A stretch of DNA of 64,000 nt from Magnetospirillum sp. SS-4 (lineage in GTDB: Bacteria; Pseudomonadota; Alphaproteobacteria; Rhodospirillales; Magnetospirillaceae), in the NCBI RefSeq assembly GCF_902729425.1, contig NZ_CACVCH010000001.1, positions 379,501-443,500 on the forward strand. Reading direction: 5' to 3'. Position 1 is the first letter of the stretch; each line of letters begins with the position of its first letter. Made by a program: the position numbers and the translations under genes. Shown here piece after piece: positions 48,671-58,395 of the stretch. The notes beneath the pieces are model-generated. The model worked only from the letters and a program-made list of their open reading frames with translations, made no database searches and was not told where the DNA came from.

Positions 48671-51600
48671 TCATGTGGTTATGATGACATCCGATTGATC
48701 GAACGTGCCGTCGACGCTCGCCAGGATGGCGACATCGTGGGCAGTGCCGCCCGACGACCCGTCGGCGCGATTGCTGTCGTAGGCCAGCATCAGATTGCCG
48801 CCGGTCTTGGTGTAGAGCACGAACAGCGCCCCGGTGCCGGCATTGCCGCCGCCGCTGGTGACGGTGGCGACCGCCGCCTCGGCATCGGCGTAGGTCTGGG
48901 CGTTGCTGATCATCAGAAGGTTGGCGGCGTTGAAGTCGTAATTGTTGGCGGTGTCGCTGATGGTGAAGCCCAGGCCGAGGGCTCCGTTGGAAAGGCCGGT
49001 GTTGTAGGTGGTGTTCGAGAACACGAAGCTGTCGGCGGCATGGCTGAAATTGGTGACGGTGTCGGTCGACAGCTTTTCCGTCGTCATGTTGGTGTAGATG
49101 ATCAGGTCGGTTCCGGCGCCCCCGCCCGTCGCCAGGGTGATCGCATCGGCGCCGGCGCCGCCGATGAAGCTGACGCCGCCGCCGCCGATGGTCACGGTGT
49201 CGGCGCCGCCGCCGCCGGTGATGGTTTCCACGTTGCTGACGGTGGCGCTGGTGACGGTGCCGCCGAAGGTGAGAACGTCGGTGCCGGCCCCCAGGTCGAT
49301 GGAGCCGCCGGACAGGGAGCTGCCGATGGTGACGCTGTCGTTGCCGGTGCCGCCGACGATGCTTTCGACGCCGGTGACGGTCAGGCTGTGGGTGGCGTCG
49401 CTCAGCGTCACCTTGTCGGTGCCGCCGGCGCCGTTGACGGCGGCGGTGGCGTTGGCGATGGTCAGGTCCAGCGGACCGTCGCCGGTCTTGTTGACGGTGA
49501 TGGTGCCGGTGCCGGACAGCGATCCGGTGAAGGTGCCCATGCCGGTCAGGTTGACCGTCTCCACGTTGGCGATGGTGGCGGTGGTGGCGGTCGGGCCATA
49601 GGTCCAGCTCAGGCTGTCGGTACCGCCGCCGCCGTCGACGTAGGACAGGGTCGTCCCCAGATTCATGCTGATGGTGTCGTTGCCGGACGAGGTGGTCAGG
49701 CTCTCGAAGCCGCTGAAGGTGTCGAGGGTGCTGGTGTGGTGGGTGACGCCGTTGCCGATGGTGGTGTCCATCGCCACCGAGATGCCGGCGGAATAGGCGC
49801 TGCCGGCATAGCTGAGGCTGTCGTTGCCGGTCTCGCCGTGCACGCTGCTGCTGCCGGTTCCGTTCAGGTTGACGACGTCGTTGCCGTTGCCGGCATAGAT
49901 GATGTTCTTGGTGGTGACGCCGGTGATGGTGTCGTCGCCGTCGGCGCCGAAGATCACCGCGCCGATCAGGGTGCCCGATCCGCTGGCGGTCAGGGTGGCG
50001 GCGTTGATGGTGTCGTTGCCGCCGGTCCCCGACACGATATAGCCGCGGTCGTCGCCGGTCATGGCGTTGGTGCCGCTGAGGACGACGCCGCTGCCGAGCG
50101 CCAGGGCGATGTCCGAGGCCGAGGCCTGAATCTGGTTGATGGTCTTGGCGGCCTGGATGGTGCCCAGCGAATTGCTGCTGAGATCGGTGATGGACAGCAG
50201 CAGCGACGAGGTGTGGTTGGGATCTTCCAGCACCGTGATGATGGCGTCGGTCAGATTGCTGAAGGTCAGGCGATTGACGCTGCCGCCGGAATCGGTCAGG
50301 ACGTCGGTGCCGCCGATGCTGGCGCGCTGGACCACGTATTCGGTGTTGGCGCTGTTGCCGCCGAAAGCGTCGTTGCCGGTGGTGAAGGACGAGAACGTCT
50401 GGTCGAACGGCACCTCGTTGATGGGATTGTTGGGCTTGGTGGGGTCGTTCTGCTCGACGATGGTGCCGCCGGGAGGAGGCAGGAAGGGATTGCCGGCGAG
50501 GGGGTCGTAGACGGCAGGCCCCAGCAGGACGCCGCCGCCGGCCAGCGGCCCGAAACCACCCAGGGCGCCGAAGCCGCCCGTATCGCCGAAACCGCCCAGC
50601 GGGCCGAAGCCGGCCAGCGGGCCGCTTCCCGGCAACGGGCCGAAGCCGCCCACCGGACCAAGGCCGACGGGAAGCCCGCCCTGGTCGCCCACGGGACCGA
50701 ATATCTGGCCGAAAACCTGTCCGACCACCTGGCCGATCACCTGCTGGAGCCCCTGCGGACCAAGAGGCGTCGGAGCCGGCCCCAACTGCGCCCCCTCCCC
50801 TCCCGGAGGAACCGGCCCTCCCGGAGGAACCGGACCTCCCGGAGCGACCGGGCCGGCCGGCCCCTGCGGTCCTTGCTGCGCCGGCTGCCCGTCGGGACCG
50901 ACCGGCGCGGCCGGCGGCGGAGCCACGCCGGTCTTGGCGGCCTCGCTCTGGACCTTGGCGGCGGCGGCGGCCTTGGCATCGGCGGCGGCCTTGGCGGCCT
51001 CGGCCGGAGTGGCGGCCTTGGCGGCCTCGCTCTTTTGCTGCAATTGCTGCTGCTGCTGGCGCATCTGCGGCGACGCCGGCGGCTCGGTGCGCTGTTGCAG
51101 CGGCGGCTGCGACGGCGGCAGGGTGGCGGTGGCGCTGCCGTACAATTGCTGGATCTGCTGCGGCGGAATGATCACCGGCGGCGGCGGCGGCTGGTTGAAG
51201 CTGGTCATCTGGACCGTCTGGTTGATCTGCGACATCACCTGGACGCCGCCGCCGCTCTTGATCGCGATCTGGCCGATGCCGCCGCCGGAATCGGCCAGCA
51301 GCGACACGGTGTTGTTGCCGCCCTCGGGCGCGGCGACGCCCGCCACCGTGGTGCCGCGCACGCCGATGCTCAGCACCGGGGTCTTCACCGTCATGGCGTC
51401 GAGGGTGGTCTTGGCGATTTCGCCGGAAGTGAAGCTGAAGGGACCGCTGGTGACTTGCAGGGTCGAGGTGCCGGTATTGGTGCCGGGATCGTAGGACAGC
51501 TGTTCCAGAACCGCCCGCGCGCTGTGCCCCACCGAGAAGGTCGAGCCGTCGACGAACACGATGCCGACGCTGCCCTGGGCCCCGGTGGTGACCTCGTCGC

Positions 51601-52027
51601 CCTCATAGACCGCCATGCCGTTGGCGGCGGGCACGGTGGTGCCGTCGGCATGGCGGATCTGGGCGATGCCCGACAGCTTGTTGACCTCGCCGATGGGGGC
51701 CGGACCGTCGGGCGCGGCGTCGCTGGCCGGCGCGGCCTGGGCGTATTGCCCCGGCGCCGCCGAACCGGCCAGCCGTCCGGCCAGGTCGCCGGGAATGACG
51801 GTTCCGGACGGAGACGCCAGGGCGGGGGCGCTCGCCACCGCGAAGAAGTCGGTCACCACCACCTGGCCGCCATCCCTGCCGTCGATGACCAGATTGGGGC
51901 CGAGGCGGGAATAGACGGCGTCGGCCAGCGGAAAACCCGATGGCAGGACCAGCACGGGGCCGGATGCCGCATCGAGGACGACGGGGGTGGCGGTCTGGTC
52001 CGAAATTGGCGCCGTCGATGTCAGCAT
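48671..52027 (-). CDS. large FecR-domain/RTX-like surface protein, probable type I secretion substrate
   Basis: 1118 aa, no Sec signal. Residues ~110-260 form a FecR domain (VNKLSGIAQIRHADGT, TTGAQGSVGIVFVDGSTFSVG, SIGVRGTTVAGV). A Pro/Gln/Ala-rich linker follows, then a collagen-like stretch (GPQGPAGPVAPGGPVPPGG) and Gly-Phe-Gly-Pro-Leu repeats (~470-530). The last 500 residues hold irregular RTX-type repeats (GNGNDVVNL, GGTGNDSVTIG, GGGGADTVTIG) that would fold on calcium, ending in SVDGTFDQSDVIITT. Divergent TolC-ABC-HlyD genes are its likely exporter. A surface adhesin or matrix protein is the best guess. Confidence 0.85.
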   Translation of the reverse strand: MLTSTAPISDQTATPVVLDAASGPVLVLPSGFPLADAVYSRLGPNLVIDGRDGGQVVVTDFFAVASAPALASPSGTVIPGDLAGRLAGSAAPGQYAQAAPASDAAPDGPAPIGEVNKLSGIAQIRHADGTTVPAANGMAVYEGDEVTTGAQGSVGIVFVDGSTFSVGHSARAVLEQLSYDPGTNTGTSTLQVTSGPFSFTSGEIAKTTLDAMTVKTPVLSIGVRGTTVAGVAAPEGGNNTVSLLADSGGGIGQIAIKSGGGVQVMSQINQTVQMTSFNQPPPPPVIIPPQQIQQLYGSATATLPPSQPPLQQRTEPPASPQMRQQQQQLQQKSEAAKAATPAEAAKAAADAKAAAAAKVQSEAAKTGVAPPPAAPVGPDGQPAQQGPQGPAGPVAPGGPVPPGGPVPPGGEGAQLGPAPTPLGPQGLQQVIGQVVGQVFGQIFGPVGDQGGLPVGLGPVGGFGPLPGSGPLAGFGPLGGFGDTGGFGALGGFGPLAGGGVLLGPAVYDPLAGNPFLPPPGGTIVEQNDPTKPNNPINEVPFDQTFSSFTTGNDAFGGNSANTEYVVQRASIGGTDVLTDSGGSVNRLTFSNLTDAIITVLEDPNHTSSLLLSITDLSSNSLGTIQAAKTINQIQASASDIALALGSGVVLSGTNAMTGDDRGYIVSGTGGNDTINAATLTASGSGTLIGAVIFGADGDDTITGVTTKNIIYAGNGNDVVNLNGTGSSSVHGETGNDSLSYAGSAYSAGISVAMDTTIGNGVTHHTSTLDTFSGFESLTTSSGNDTISMNLGTTLSYVDGGGGTDSLSWTYGPTATTATIANVETVNLTGMGTFTGSLSGTGTITVNKTGDGPLDLTIANATAAVNGAGGTDKVTLSDATHSLTVTGVESIVGGTGNDSVTIGSSLSGGSIDLGAGTDVLTFGGTVTSATVSNVETITGGGGADTVTIGGGGVSFIGGAGADAITLATGGGAGTDLIIYTNMTTEKLSTDTVTNFSHAADSFVFSNTTYNTGLSNGALGLGFTISDTANNYDFNAANLLMISNAQTYADAEAAVATVTSGGGNAGTGALFVLYTKTGGNLMLAYDSNRADGSSGGTAHDVAILASVDGTFDQSDVIITT

Positions 52028-52157
52028 GATTCCCGCTCCCCACCCCCCGGCCGCGGTATCAGGATACGGCCCGGATGCATTCGCTGTTTCTGCGTATGGT
52101 CAATTCAACCGGAAAATCATATCATGCGCCGGAAACGTTTCGAAGGGGGTACCTCGC

Positions 52158-53450
52158 ATGGCTTTGGGGAAGTACGCCGGCATGGCGGCGCTGCTGTGCT
52201 GTGGATTGGCCGCCGCGCCGGCCCGGGCCGATGATCTGCGCCTGCTGATCGACGACATGCTGCGAACCAACGACCGTCTGGTCGGGGCCGAGGCCGACGT
52301 CGAGGGCGCCCGCAACTCCATCGAGGTGGCGCGCGGCGGCTGGTACCCCACCCTGACGCCGACCGTCAATTACGGCTACGAGAAGCAGAACAAGCCCAGC
52401 GGCTCGGACGACACCGCCGCCTACCGAAACGAATATTCCGCCTCGCTGAAACAGCTGGTGTGGGATTTCGGCGCCACCAACTCGACCATCGGCCGCGCCG
52501 AGGCCACCCACAAGCAGGCGGAATCGACGCGCGAGGGCACCCGCCAGGGCCTGATGCTGGAGGCGGTCACCGCCTACGCCAACCTGACCCGCACCCTGCG
52601 GCAGTTGAGTTTCGCCCGCGAATCCGAGGCCAATATCCGCCGCCAGACCGGCCTGGAAGAGGCCAAGGTCGACCTGGGATCGGGCCTGTCGTCGGACGTG
52701 CTCCAGGCCAAGACCCAGCTGGCCGGCGCCCAGGCCAACCGGATTCAGTCGGAATTCGCCCTGGCCCAGGCCCAGAACCGTTTCCGCAACATCTTCAACA
52801 AGCCCATGGAGGACGCCGCCTCCATGGTGCTGCCCAAGGTGCCGCTGGACCGCCTGCCCGCCACCTTGACCGACGCCCTGGCCATCGCCCGGGCCAACAG
52901 CCCCTCCATCAAGGTCGCGACCCACGCGGTCGAGGCCGCCCGCCGGCAGATGGAGGCCACCAAGGCCCAGGGCTTCTTCCCCAAGGTCGAACTGGTGGGC
53001 GAGGCCAAGAACAAGCGCAACATCTCCGGCACCATGGGCGCCCAGCAGGAATATCTGGCCAAGGTCGAGGTCTCCATGCCCATCAATCTGGGCATGACCG
53101 CCGTCAACAGCCTGAAGGCCTCGGAAAGCGGAGTGGTGGCCGCCGAGCGCCGACTGGCCGCCGGCCGCGACCAGACCGAGGAGCAGGTGGGCAACGCCTG
53201 GGAGAACTACGTGCATCAGAAGGCCCGCGCCGAGATGCTGGGCAATCAGGCGGTGCTGGCCAACGAATTCCTCGAACTGGCCCGCAAGGAACGCCAGCTG
53301 GGCAACCGTTCGCTGATCGACGTCCTGGCCGGCGAGACCGCGCTGATCGGCGCCCAGAGTCAGGCGGCTTCCGCCCAGGCCGACGTGGTGATCGCCGCCT
53401 ACACCGTGCTGGCGGTCATCGGCAGCATGGAACCCGACGCCATCCGTTGA
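52158..53450 (+). CDS. TolC-family outer membrane channel
   Basis: 430 aa from the ATG at 52158. Signal peptide ends near AAPARADD. TolC family features are the repeated helical hairpins (SASLKQLVWDFGATNSTIG; ELARKERQLGNRSLIDVLAGE) and two-fold internal symmetry. It forms the trans-periplasmic exit duct of the type I system whose ABC and HlyD genes follow. The 130-base divergent spacer to the surface-protein gene holds the regulatory region for both. Confidence 0.92.
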   Translation: MALGKYAGMAALLCCGLAAAPARADDLRLLIDDMLRTNDRLVGAEADVEGARNSIEVARGGWYPTLTPTVNYGYEKQNKPSGSDDTAAYRNEYSASLKQLVWDFGATNSTIGRAEATHKQAESTREGTRQGLMLEAVTAYANLTRTLRQLSFARESEANIRRQTGLEEAKVDLGSGLSSDVLQAKTQLAGAQANRIQSEFALAQAQNRFRNIFNKPMEDAASMVLPKVPLDRLPATLTDALAIARANSPSIKVATHAVEAARRQMEATKAQGFFPKVELVGEAKNKRNISGTMGAQQEYLAKVEVSMPINLGMTAVNSLKASESGVVAAERRLAAGRDQTEEQVGNAWENYVHQKARAEMLGNQAVLANEFLELARKERQLGNRSLIDVLAGETALIGAQSQAASAQADVVIAAYTVLAVIGSMEPDAIR

Positions 53451-53457
53451 CTTCTGA

Positions 53458-55128
53458 ATGAATGAGCTTCTCCGCCGCCTGTTCGCCCACCCGCTGATCC
53501 TGACCGAACTGCTGGCGGCGTCGCTGTTCATCAATCTGCTGGGACTGGCCACCACCGTGTTCGTCATGCTGGTGCTCAACCGTTATGTCCCCTATGGCGT
53601 CGACGCCACCCTGGTCACCCTGACCATGGGGGTTCTTCTGGCCGCCGCCCTGGAATTCGGCTTTCGCGAGGCCCGCATCCGCCTTGCCGCGGCGGTCACC
53701 GGCCCAAGCGAGGCCCTGCGTGGCGAAAGCGCCTTCGCCGCCCTGGCCCAGACCCGGGTGGCGGTGCTGGAACGTCTGCCCGCCGGCCTGTTGCAGGAGG
53801 TCATGCGCGGTCTCGACGTGGTCGACCGCGTCTTCACGCCGGCCAATCTCTGCGCGGCGCTGGACGTTCCCTTCGCGGTGCTGACCCTGATCGCCCTGGC
53901 CTTTCTCAGTCCGCTGCTGGCGGTGCTGGCGCTGGGCTTCATGCTGGCCTCGGTCGCCACCGTGGTGGTGGGCGAGCGCCTGCTGAAGGATGTGGCGCGG
54001 GGCGCCGGCGAGGGCGAGACCCAGGCCCAGGCGGCGCTGGGCGCCGCCATCAACAGCGCCGACACGCTGCGTGCCTTCAATTCCGGCGGCCAGACCATCG
54101 GCCTGTGGCGCGCCGCCCGCGCCCGCGTCCTGGCGGCGCGGCGCAAGCTGGGCGAACGCCAGAGTCTGGTGCAGTCCATCACCCAGACCGTCGGCGTGCT
54201 TCAGGGCATCGTGATCGTCACGGTCGGAGCCGTCCTGGCGGTGAAGGGCGACCTGTCGGTGGGCGGGCTGGTGGGGGCCAACATCCTGGCCGGGCGGGCG
54301 CTGGGCCCCATCAACCGCATGGCCGGCATGGCCGAGATGTTCGCCCGCGCCGACCTGGCGCTGCGCCGGGTCCACGACTTCATGCGGCTGCCGCGCGAAC
54401 AGCAATCGGGCATGGCCCTGAAGTCGGTGGCGGGGCGTCTGGAACTGGTGGACGTGGCCTTCGCCCATCCCGGCTCCAGCGGGCCGCTGGCCGAGCATCT
54501 GTCGGTGCGGCTGGACCCCGGCATGGTGCTGGCGGTGTCGGGCCCCAACGGCAGCGGCAAGACCACCCTGGCGCGGTTGCTGATGGGGCTGATCGAGCCG
54601 GCGCGCGGCCAGATCCTGGTGGACGGGGTCGAACTGCGCCAGCTGTCGATGGAATGGTGGCGCAAGCAGGTGGCCTATCTGCCGCAGGAGCCCGAGCTGC
54701 TGGACGGCACCGTCGAGCAGGCGGTGCGCGGCGCCAATCCCGGCATGGGCGACGACGAGTTCAACCGGGTGCTGCGCGCCGCCGGCCTTCGCGCGTGGCT
54801 GGACACCTCCATGGACGGAATCGCCACCCCCATCGTCAACGGCGGGCGCAATCTGGCGCTGGGGGTGCGGCGCCGGGTGGCGCTGGCCCGCGCCCTGGCG
54901 TCGCGGGGCCGCTTCGTGGTGTTCGACGAACCCACCGAATCCCTCGACGCCGAGGGGCGGCAGGCGGTCTACGCCGCCATGAACGAACTGGCCCGCTCGG
55001 GTGCCACCATCGTGGTGTTCTCGCACGATCCGCTGGTGATGCGCGGCGCCACCTACCTGCTCGACCTCGGGCTGAAGCCGGTGCCGTCGCTGACCGGCCC
55101 GGTGCTGAAGGACGGCGGCCATGGCTGA
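53458..55128 (+). CDS. type I secretion ABC transporter
   Basis: 556 aa: six-helix membrane domain (~20-290) and nucleotide-binding domain (~330-545), without a C39 peptidase domain. Walker A GPNGSGKTTL, Q-loop YLPQEPELLDGT, Walker B FVVFDEPTESLDAEG and H-loop FSHDPLVM are intact. The signature motif LSGGQRQR reads LALGVRRR, which is unusual for a homodimeric exporter. It starts 7 bases after the TolC gene and overlaps the HlyD gene by 8 bases. Confidence 0.92.
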   Translation: MNELLRRLFAHPLILTELLAASLFINLLGLATTVFVMLVLNRYVPYGVDATLVTLTMGVLLAAALEFGFREARIRLAAAVTGPSEALRGESAFAALAQTRVAVLERLPAGLLQEVMRGLDVVDRVFTPANLCAALDVPFAVLTLIALAFLSPLLAVLALGFMLASVATVVVGERLLKDVARGAGEGETQAQAALGAAINSADTLRAFNSGGQTIGLWRAARARVLAARRKLGERQSLVQSITQTVGVLQGIVIVTVGAVLAVKGDLSVGGLVGANILAGRALGPINRMAGMAEMFARADLALRRVHDFMRLPREQQSGMALKSVAGRLELVDVAFAHPGSSGPLAEHLSVRLDPGMVLAVSGPNGSGKTTLARLLMGLIEPARGQILVDGVELRQLSMEWWRKQVAYLPQEPELLDGTVEQAVRGANPGMGDDEFNRVLRAAGLRAWLDTSMDGIATPIVNGGRNLALGVRRRVALARALASRGRFVVFDEPTESLDAEGRQAVYAAMNELARSGATIVVFSHDPLVMRGATYLLDLGLKPVPSLTGPVLKDGGHG

Positions 55129-56416
55129 GGCTTCCGATTCGCCGGAAATCGAGCCCGTCGCCCGCGGAACCCACCTGTTCGTCGGCTGCGCCTCGGCCAT
55201 GGTGGCGGGCTTCCTGGTCTGGGCGCATTTCGGGGCGCTGGACGTGGTCAGCCAGGCCACCGGCGAGGTGGTGCCGTCCTCCCAGATCAAGTCGGTGCAG
55301 CACCTGGAAGGCGGCATCGTCTCGGAAATTTCCGTCCGCGAGGGCGACAGCGTCACCCGCGACCAGCCGCTGGTGGTCCTGCAATCCACCGCCAGCGGCG
55401 CCGACGTCAACGAGATGACCATCCGGCTGGCCACGCTGCGAGCCGCCCTCGCCCGGCTGGAAGCCGAGACCGAGGACCGCGCCGTCATCGCCTTTCCCGA
55501 CGACATCCGCCACGATCATCCCGACGTGGCCATGGCCGCCGAAGCCCTGTTCGACAGCCGGCGCGGCCGGCTGGCGTCGACCATCGGCGGGCTGCGCGAC
55601 GCCGCCACCCAGCGCGAGCAGGCGGCCGGCGAGGTGGAGGCGCGCCTGCGCAACTCCCGCAATACGCTGAGCCACCTGGAGGAGCAGGTGGGCATCAGCG
55701 AGGGCATGCTGAAGGAAGGGCTGTCCAACCGCTACACCCACCTAGCGCTGCTGCGCGACCGCTCGGCGCTGCGCTCGCGCATCGACGAGGACGAGGCGGC
55801 CTTGCGGCGCACCCAGGCGGCCATCAAGGAGGCCCGCGCCCAGGTCGAGACCACCCGGCAGGCCTATCGCCAGGAAGTGGCCGAACAGAAGGCGGCGGCC
55901 CAGCGCGAGTTCGACGAACTGTCGCAGCGCCTCGGCAAGCTGTCGGACAATCTGGAACGCACCGTCATCCGCTCGCCGGTGGACGGGGTGGTCAAGACGC
56001 TTCACATCGCCACCCGGGGCGGCGTCATCAAGCCGGGCGGCACCGTGGTCGACATCGTGCCGGCCGGCGACCGCCTGATCGTCGAGGCCCGGCTGCCCAC
56101 CTACGATATCGGTTTCGTCTCGGAGGGGCAGAGCGCCAGGATCAAGCTGACGTCCCAGGACGCGGTCCGCTTCGGCACCATCGACGGCAGCGTCGTCCAT
56201 GTGGGGCCGGACACCAGCGTCACCGACAAGGGCGCCGCCTTCTACAAGGTGCGGATCGAAACGGTCAGCGACCATTTCCAGAACGGCAGCCAGCGCTACC
56301 GGCTGTATCCCGGCATGCAGGTGGTCGCCCATATCCGCACCGGCGAACGCACCGTGCTGGCCTATATCATGGAACCGTTCATCGGCCTGGCCGAATCCGC
56401 CCTGCACGAACGCTGA
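55121..56416 (+). CDS. HlyD-family membrane fusion protein
   Basis: 431 aa. One N-terminal membrane helix (~20-40), barrel-sandwich halves (HLEGGIVSEISVREGDSV and IRSPVDGVVKTLHIATRGG), a long coiled-coil hairpin between them (~105-280), and a C-terminal beta-barrel region (LYPGMQVVAHIRTGERTVLAYI). It bridges the ABC transporter and TolC. Together the three genes form a complete type I secretion system facing its presumed substrate gene. Confidence 0.93.
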   Translation: MAEASDSPEIEPVARGTHLFVGCASAMVAGFLVWAHFGALDVVSQATGEVVPSSQIKSVQHLEGGIVSEISVREGDSVTRDQPLVVLQSTASGADVNEMTIRLATLRAALARLEAETEDRAVIAFPDDIRHDHPDVAMAAEALFDSRRGRLASTIGGLRDAATQREQAAGEVEARLRNSRNTLSHLEEQVGISEGMLKEGLSNRYTHLALLRDRSALRSRIDEDEAALRRTQAAIKEARAQVETTRQAYRQEVAEQKAAAQREFDELSQRLGKLSDNLERTVIRSPVDGVVKTLHIATRGGVIKPGGTVVDIVPAGDRLIVEARLPTYDIGFVSEGQSARIKLTSQDAVRFGTIDGSVVHVGPDTSVTDKGAAFYKVRIETVSDHFQNGSQRYRLYPGMQVVAHIRTGERTVLAYIMEPFIGLAESALHER

Positions 56417-56423
56417 ACCGCCG

Positions 56424-57356
56424 TCATTCCGGACAGATCAGGTCGACGGTGTCCTCGTCCACCGATATCTCGGCGGGCAGGCGGGCGACGATGTCGCCAT
56501 CGCCCTGCACCGGAGCGCCGCGCGGCCCGGTGATGACGATGGAGCGGGCGGAAATCACCCGCACCTCCGGCAGGCCGGACAGCCGGCCCATGGGCAGCGC
56601 GAGGCCGTAGCGCAGCATGCCGGCCAGTCCGCTGGCAGGCAGGATGCACACCTCCAGCCGTGGCGCCTCCAGGTCGGCGTCGGGGGCGGCGATGAAGGGA
56701 CCGCCGTAGAAGCGGCCCTTGCAGGCGACCACCATGCGGCCCTCGTAGGGCACGCCGTCGGCGCGGATGCCCAGCTTGGGGAAATCGTAGCCCATGGCCC
56801 GCTTCAGGCTTTCCACCACATAGGCCAGCCGGCCGGCGTGGCGCTTGAGGGCGACGCTGACCCCCGCCACCACCTCGGCGTCCAGGCCGGCCCCGGCCAT
56901 CAGCAGGAAACGGCGGCCGTTGGCCAGACCCACATGAACCCGCCGCGCCGGACCAAAGGCGATGGTCCGGGCGACGCGGGCGGAATCGGCGGGATCGAGG
57001 CCGATCTCGCAGGCCAGCACATTGGCGGTGCCCAGCGGAATCACCCCCAGGGCCAGGCCGCCGGGTCCGTGCGACAGGCCGTTCAGCACCTCGTTGACAG
57101 TGCCGTCGCCGCCGGCGGCGACGATGCCGTCCAAATCCGCCGGCCGCGCCAGGGCGGCCATGTCCTCGGCATCGCCACGCCGCCGCGTCTCATGGACGGT
57201 CACCGCGCAGCCCAGGCCCTCCATCTGCCCGATCACGTCCAGAAGCCGCTTGCGCTTGTGGCGCCCGGCGGCCGGGTTGTGGACGACCAGCACCCGGCGG
57301 GGACGTGCCGGCGGGGGTGGGGTGAGGTCTGATCCCGTCATGGCCTGATGTCGCAT
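56424..57356 (-). CDS. diacylglycerol kinase-family lipid kinase
   Basis: 310 aa from the ATG at 57356 (57341 is an alternative start, giving MTGSDLTPP). YegS/BmrU-type kinase with VVHNPAAGRHKRKRLL, the nucleotide loop AAGGDGTVNEVLNGL, GVIPLGTANVLACEIG and VQGDGDIV. Members phosphorylate diacylglycerol, sphingosine-like lipids or related glycerolipids. It is divergent from a phosphoesterase/glycosyltransferase pair that may also act on lipids. Confidence 0.85.
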   Translation of the reverse strand: MRHQAMTGSDLTPPPPARPRRVLVVHNPAAGRHKRKRLLDVIGQMEGLGCAVTVHETRRRGDAEDMAALARPADLDGIVAAGGDGTVNEVLNGLSHGPGGLALGVIPLGTANVLACEIGLDPADSARVARTIAFGPARRVHVGLANGRRFLLMAGAGLDAEVVAGVSVALKRHAGRLAYVVESLKRAMGYDFPKLGIRADGVPYEGRMVVACKGRFYGGPFIAAPDADLEAPRLEVCILPASGLAGMLRYGLALPMGRLSGLPEVRVISARSIVITGPRGAPVQGDGDIVARLPAEISVDEDTVDLICPE

Positions 57357-57528
57357 GGACTCATGTATAGCGTGGCGCCTCAAGGACGATCATGAAATTA
57401 ACGTTACAGTTTGATTTCGGATCAATGAAATGATCATCGCCTGAATCAAAATATATATACACACACAAGGGATGACGACTAAATCCATGCCCATGAAGTG
57501 TTCCGATATCCGTACGGATGGGTAAGCG

Positions 57529-58395
57529 ATGAACGCCAATATCGACATCGGTCGGCGTTACAGGACCATCTGGATTTCCGATCTTCATCTCGGCACCCGC
57601 GGCTGCAAGGCCGACGACCTGCTGGACTTTCTGAAGCATTCCGAATCCGAGACCTTGTATCTGGTCGGCGACATCGTCGACGGCTGGCGGCTGCGCAAGT
57701 CCTGGTACTGGCCCCAGGCCCACAACGACGTGGTCCAGAAGGTGCTGCGCAAGGCCCGCAAGGGCACGCGGGTGGTGTTCGTGCCCGGCAATCACGACGA
57801 ATTCGTCCGCGACTATCACGGCCTGCTGTTCGGCGACATCCGGGTGGAAAACACCGTCATGCACCGGACCGTGGACGGCCGACGGCTGCTGGTCCTGCAC
57901 GGCGACGCCTTCGACGGGGTGGTCAAGCACGCCCGCTGGCTGGCGCTGCTGGGCGATCGCGCCTACACGGCGGCGCTGACCCTCAACCACTGGCTGAACG
58001 TGGCGCGGCGCTCCATGGGCTTCCCCTACTGGTCGCTGTCGGCCTACCTGAAGCACAAGGTCAAGAACGCGGTTCAATACATGACCCGCTTCGAGGAGAC
58101 CATGGCCGACGAAGCCCGGCGCCTGGGCGCCGATGGCGTGGTCTGCGGCCATATCCACCACGCCGAACTGCGCGAGATCGGCGGAATCATCTACTGCAAC
58201 GACGGCGACTGGGTCGAAAGCTGCACCGCCCTGGTGGAGCATTTCGACGGCAGGCTGGAGATCCTGCACTGGCTCGGCCGGCAGGGCGTCTCGCGTCCCA
58301 TGGCCGAGAGCAAGGAACCCGCATGCGCATACTCGTCGTCTCGGACGCCTGGATTCCCCAGGTCAACGGAGTCGTCCGCACCCTCGCCACCCTGA
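57529..58395 (+). CDS. LpxH-like metallophosphoesterase
   Basis: 288 aa. Calcineurin-like metal motifs: ISDLHLGTRG, VGDIVDGW, PGNHDEFV, HGDAFDG and CGHIHHAELREI. This group (COG2908) is annotated as UDP-2,3-diacylglucosamine diphosphatase, although alphaproteobacteria often use LpxI for lipid A, so another nucleotide-lipid substrate is possible. Its last 73 bases overlap the glycosyltransferase gene, and the final ~25 residues (ending TESSAPSPP) look non-conserved. AT-rich spacer upstream with ATCCGTACGGAT at 57508-57519. Confidence 0.83.
   Translation: MNANIDIGRRYRTIWISDLHLGTRGCKADDLLDFLKHSESETLYLVGDIVDGWRLRKSWYWPQAHNDVVQKVLRKARKGTRVVFVPGNHDEFVRDYHGLLFGDIRVENTVMHRTVDGRRLLVLHGDAFDGVVKHARWLALLGDRAYTAALTLNHWLNVARRSMGFPYWSLSAYLKHKVKNAVQYMTRFEETMADEARRLGADGVVCGHIHHAELREIGGIIYCNDGDWVESCTALVEHFDGRLEILHWLGRQGVSRPMAESKEPACAYSSSRTPGFPRSTESSAPSPP

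Noticed and set aside
49080-50000. Repetitive DNA in the surface-protein gene as a CRISPR or tandem-repeat array
   Set aside because: Repeats are degenerate and in frame, encoding RTX-type Gly/Asp motifs without spacers.
48695-52234. 1179-codon plus-strand frame opposite the FecR/RTX-like gene
   Set aside because: Repeat-driven antisense frame; the minus strand encodes FecR and RTX-type motifs.
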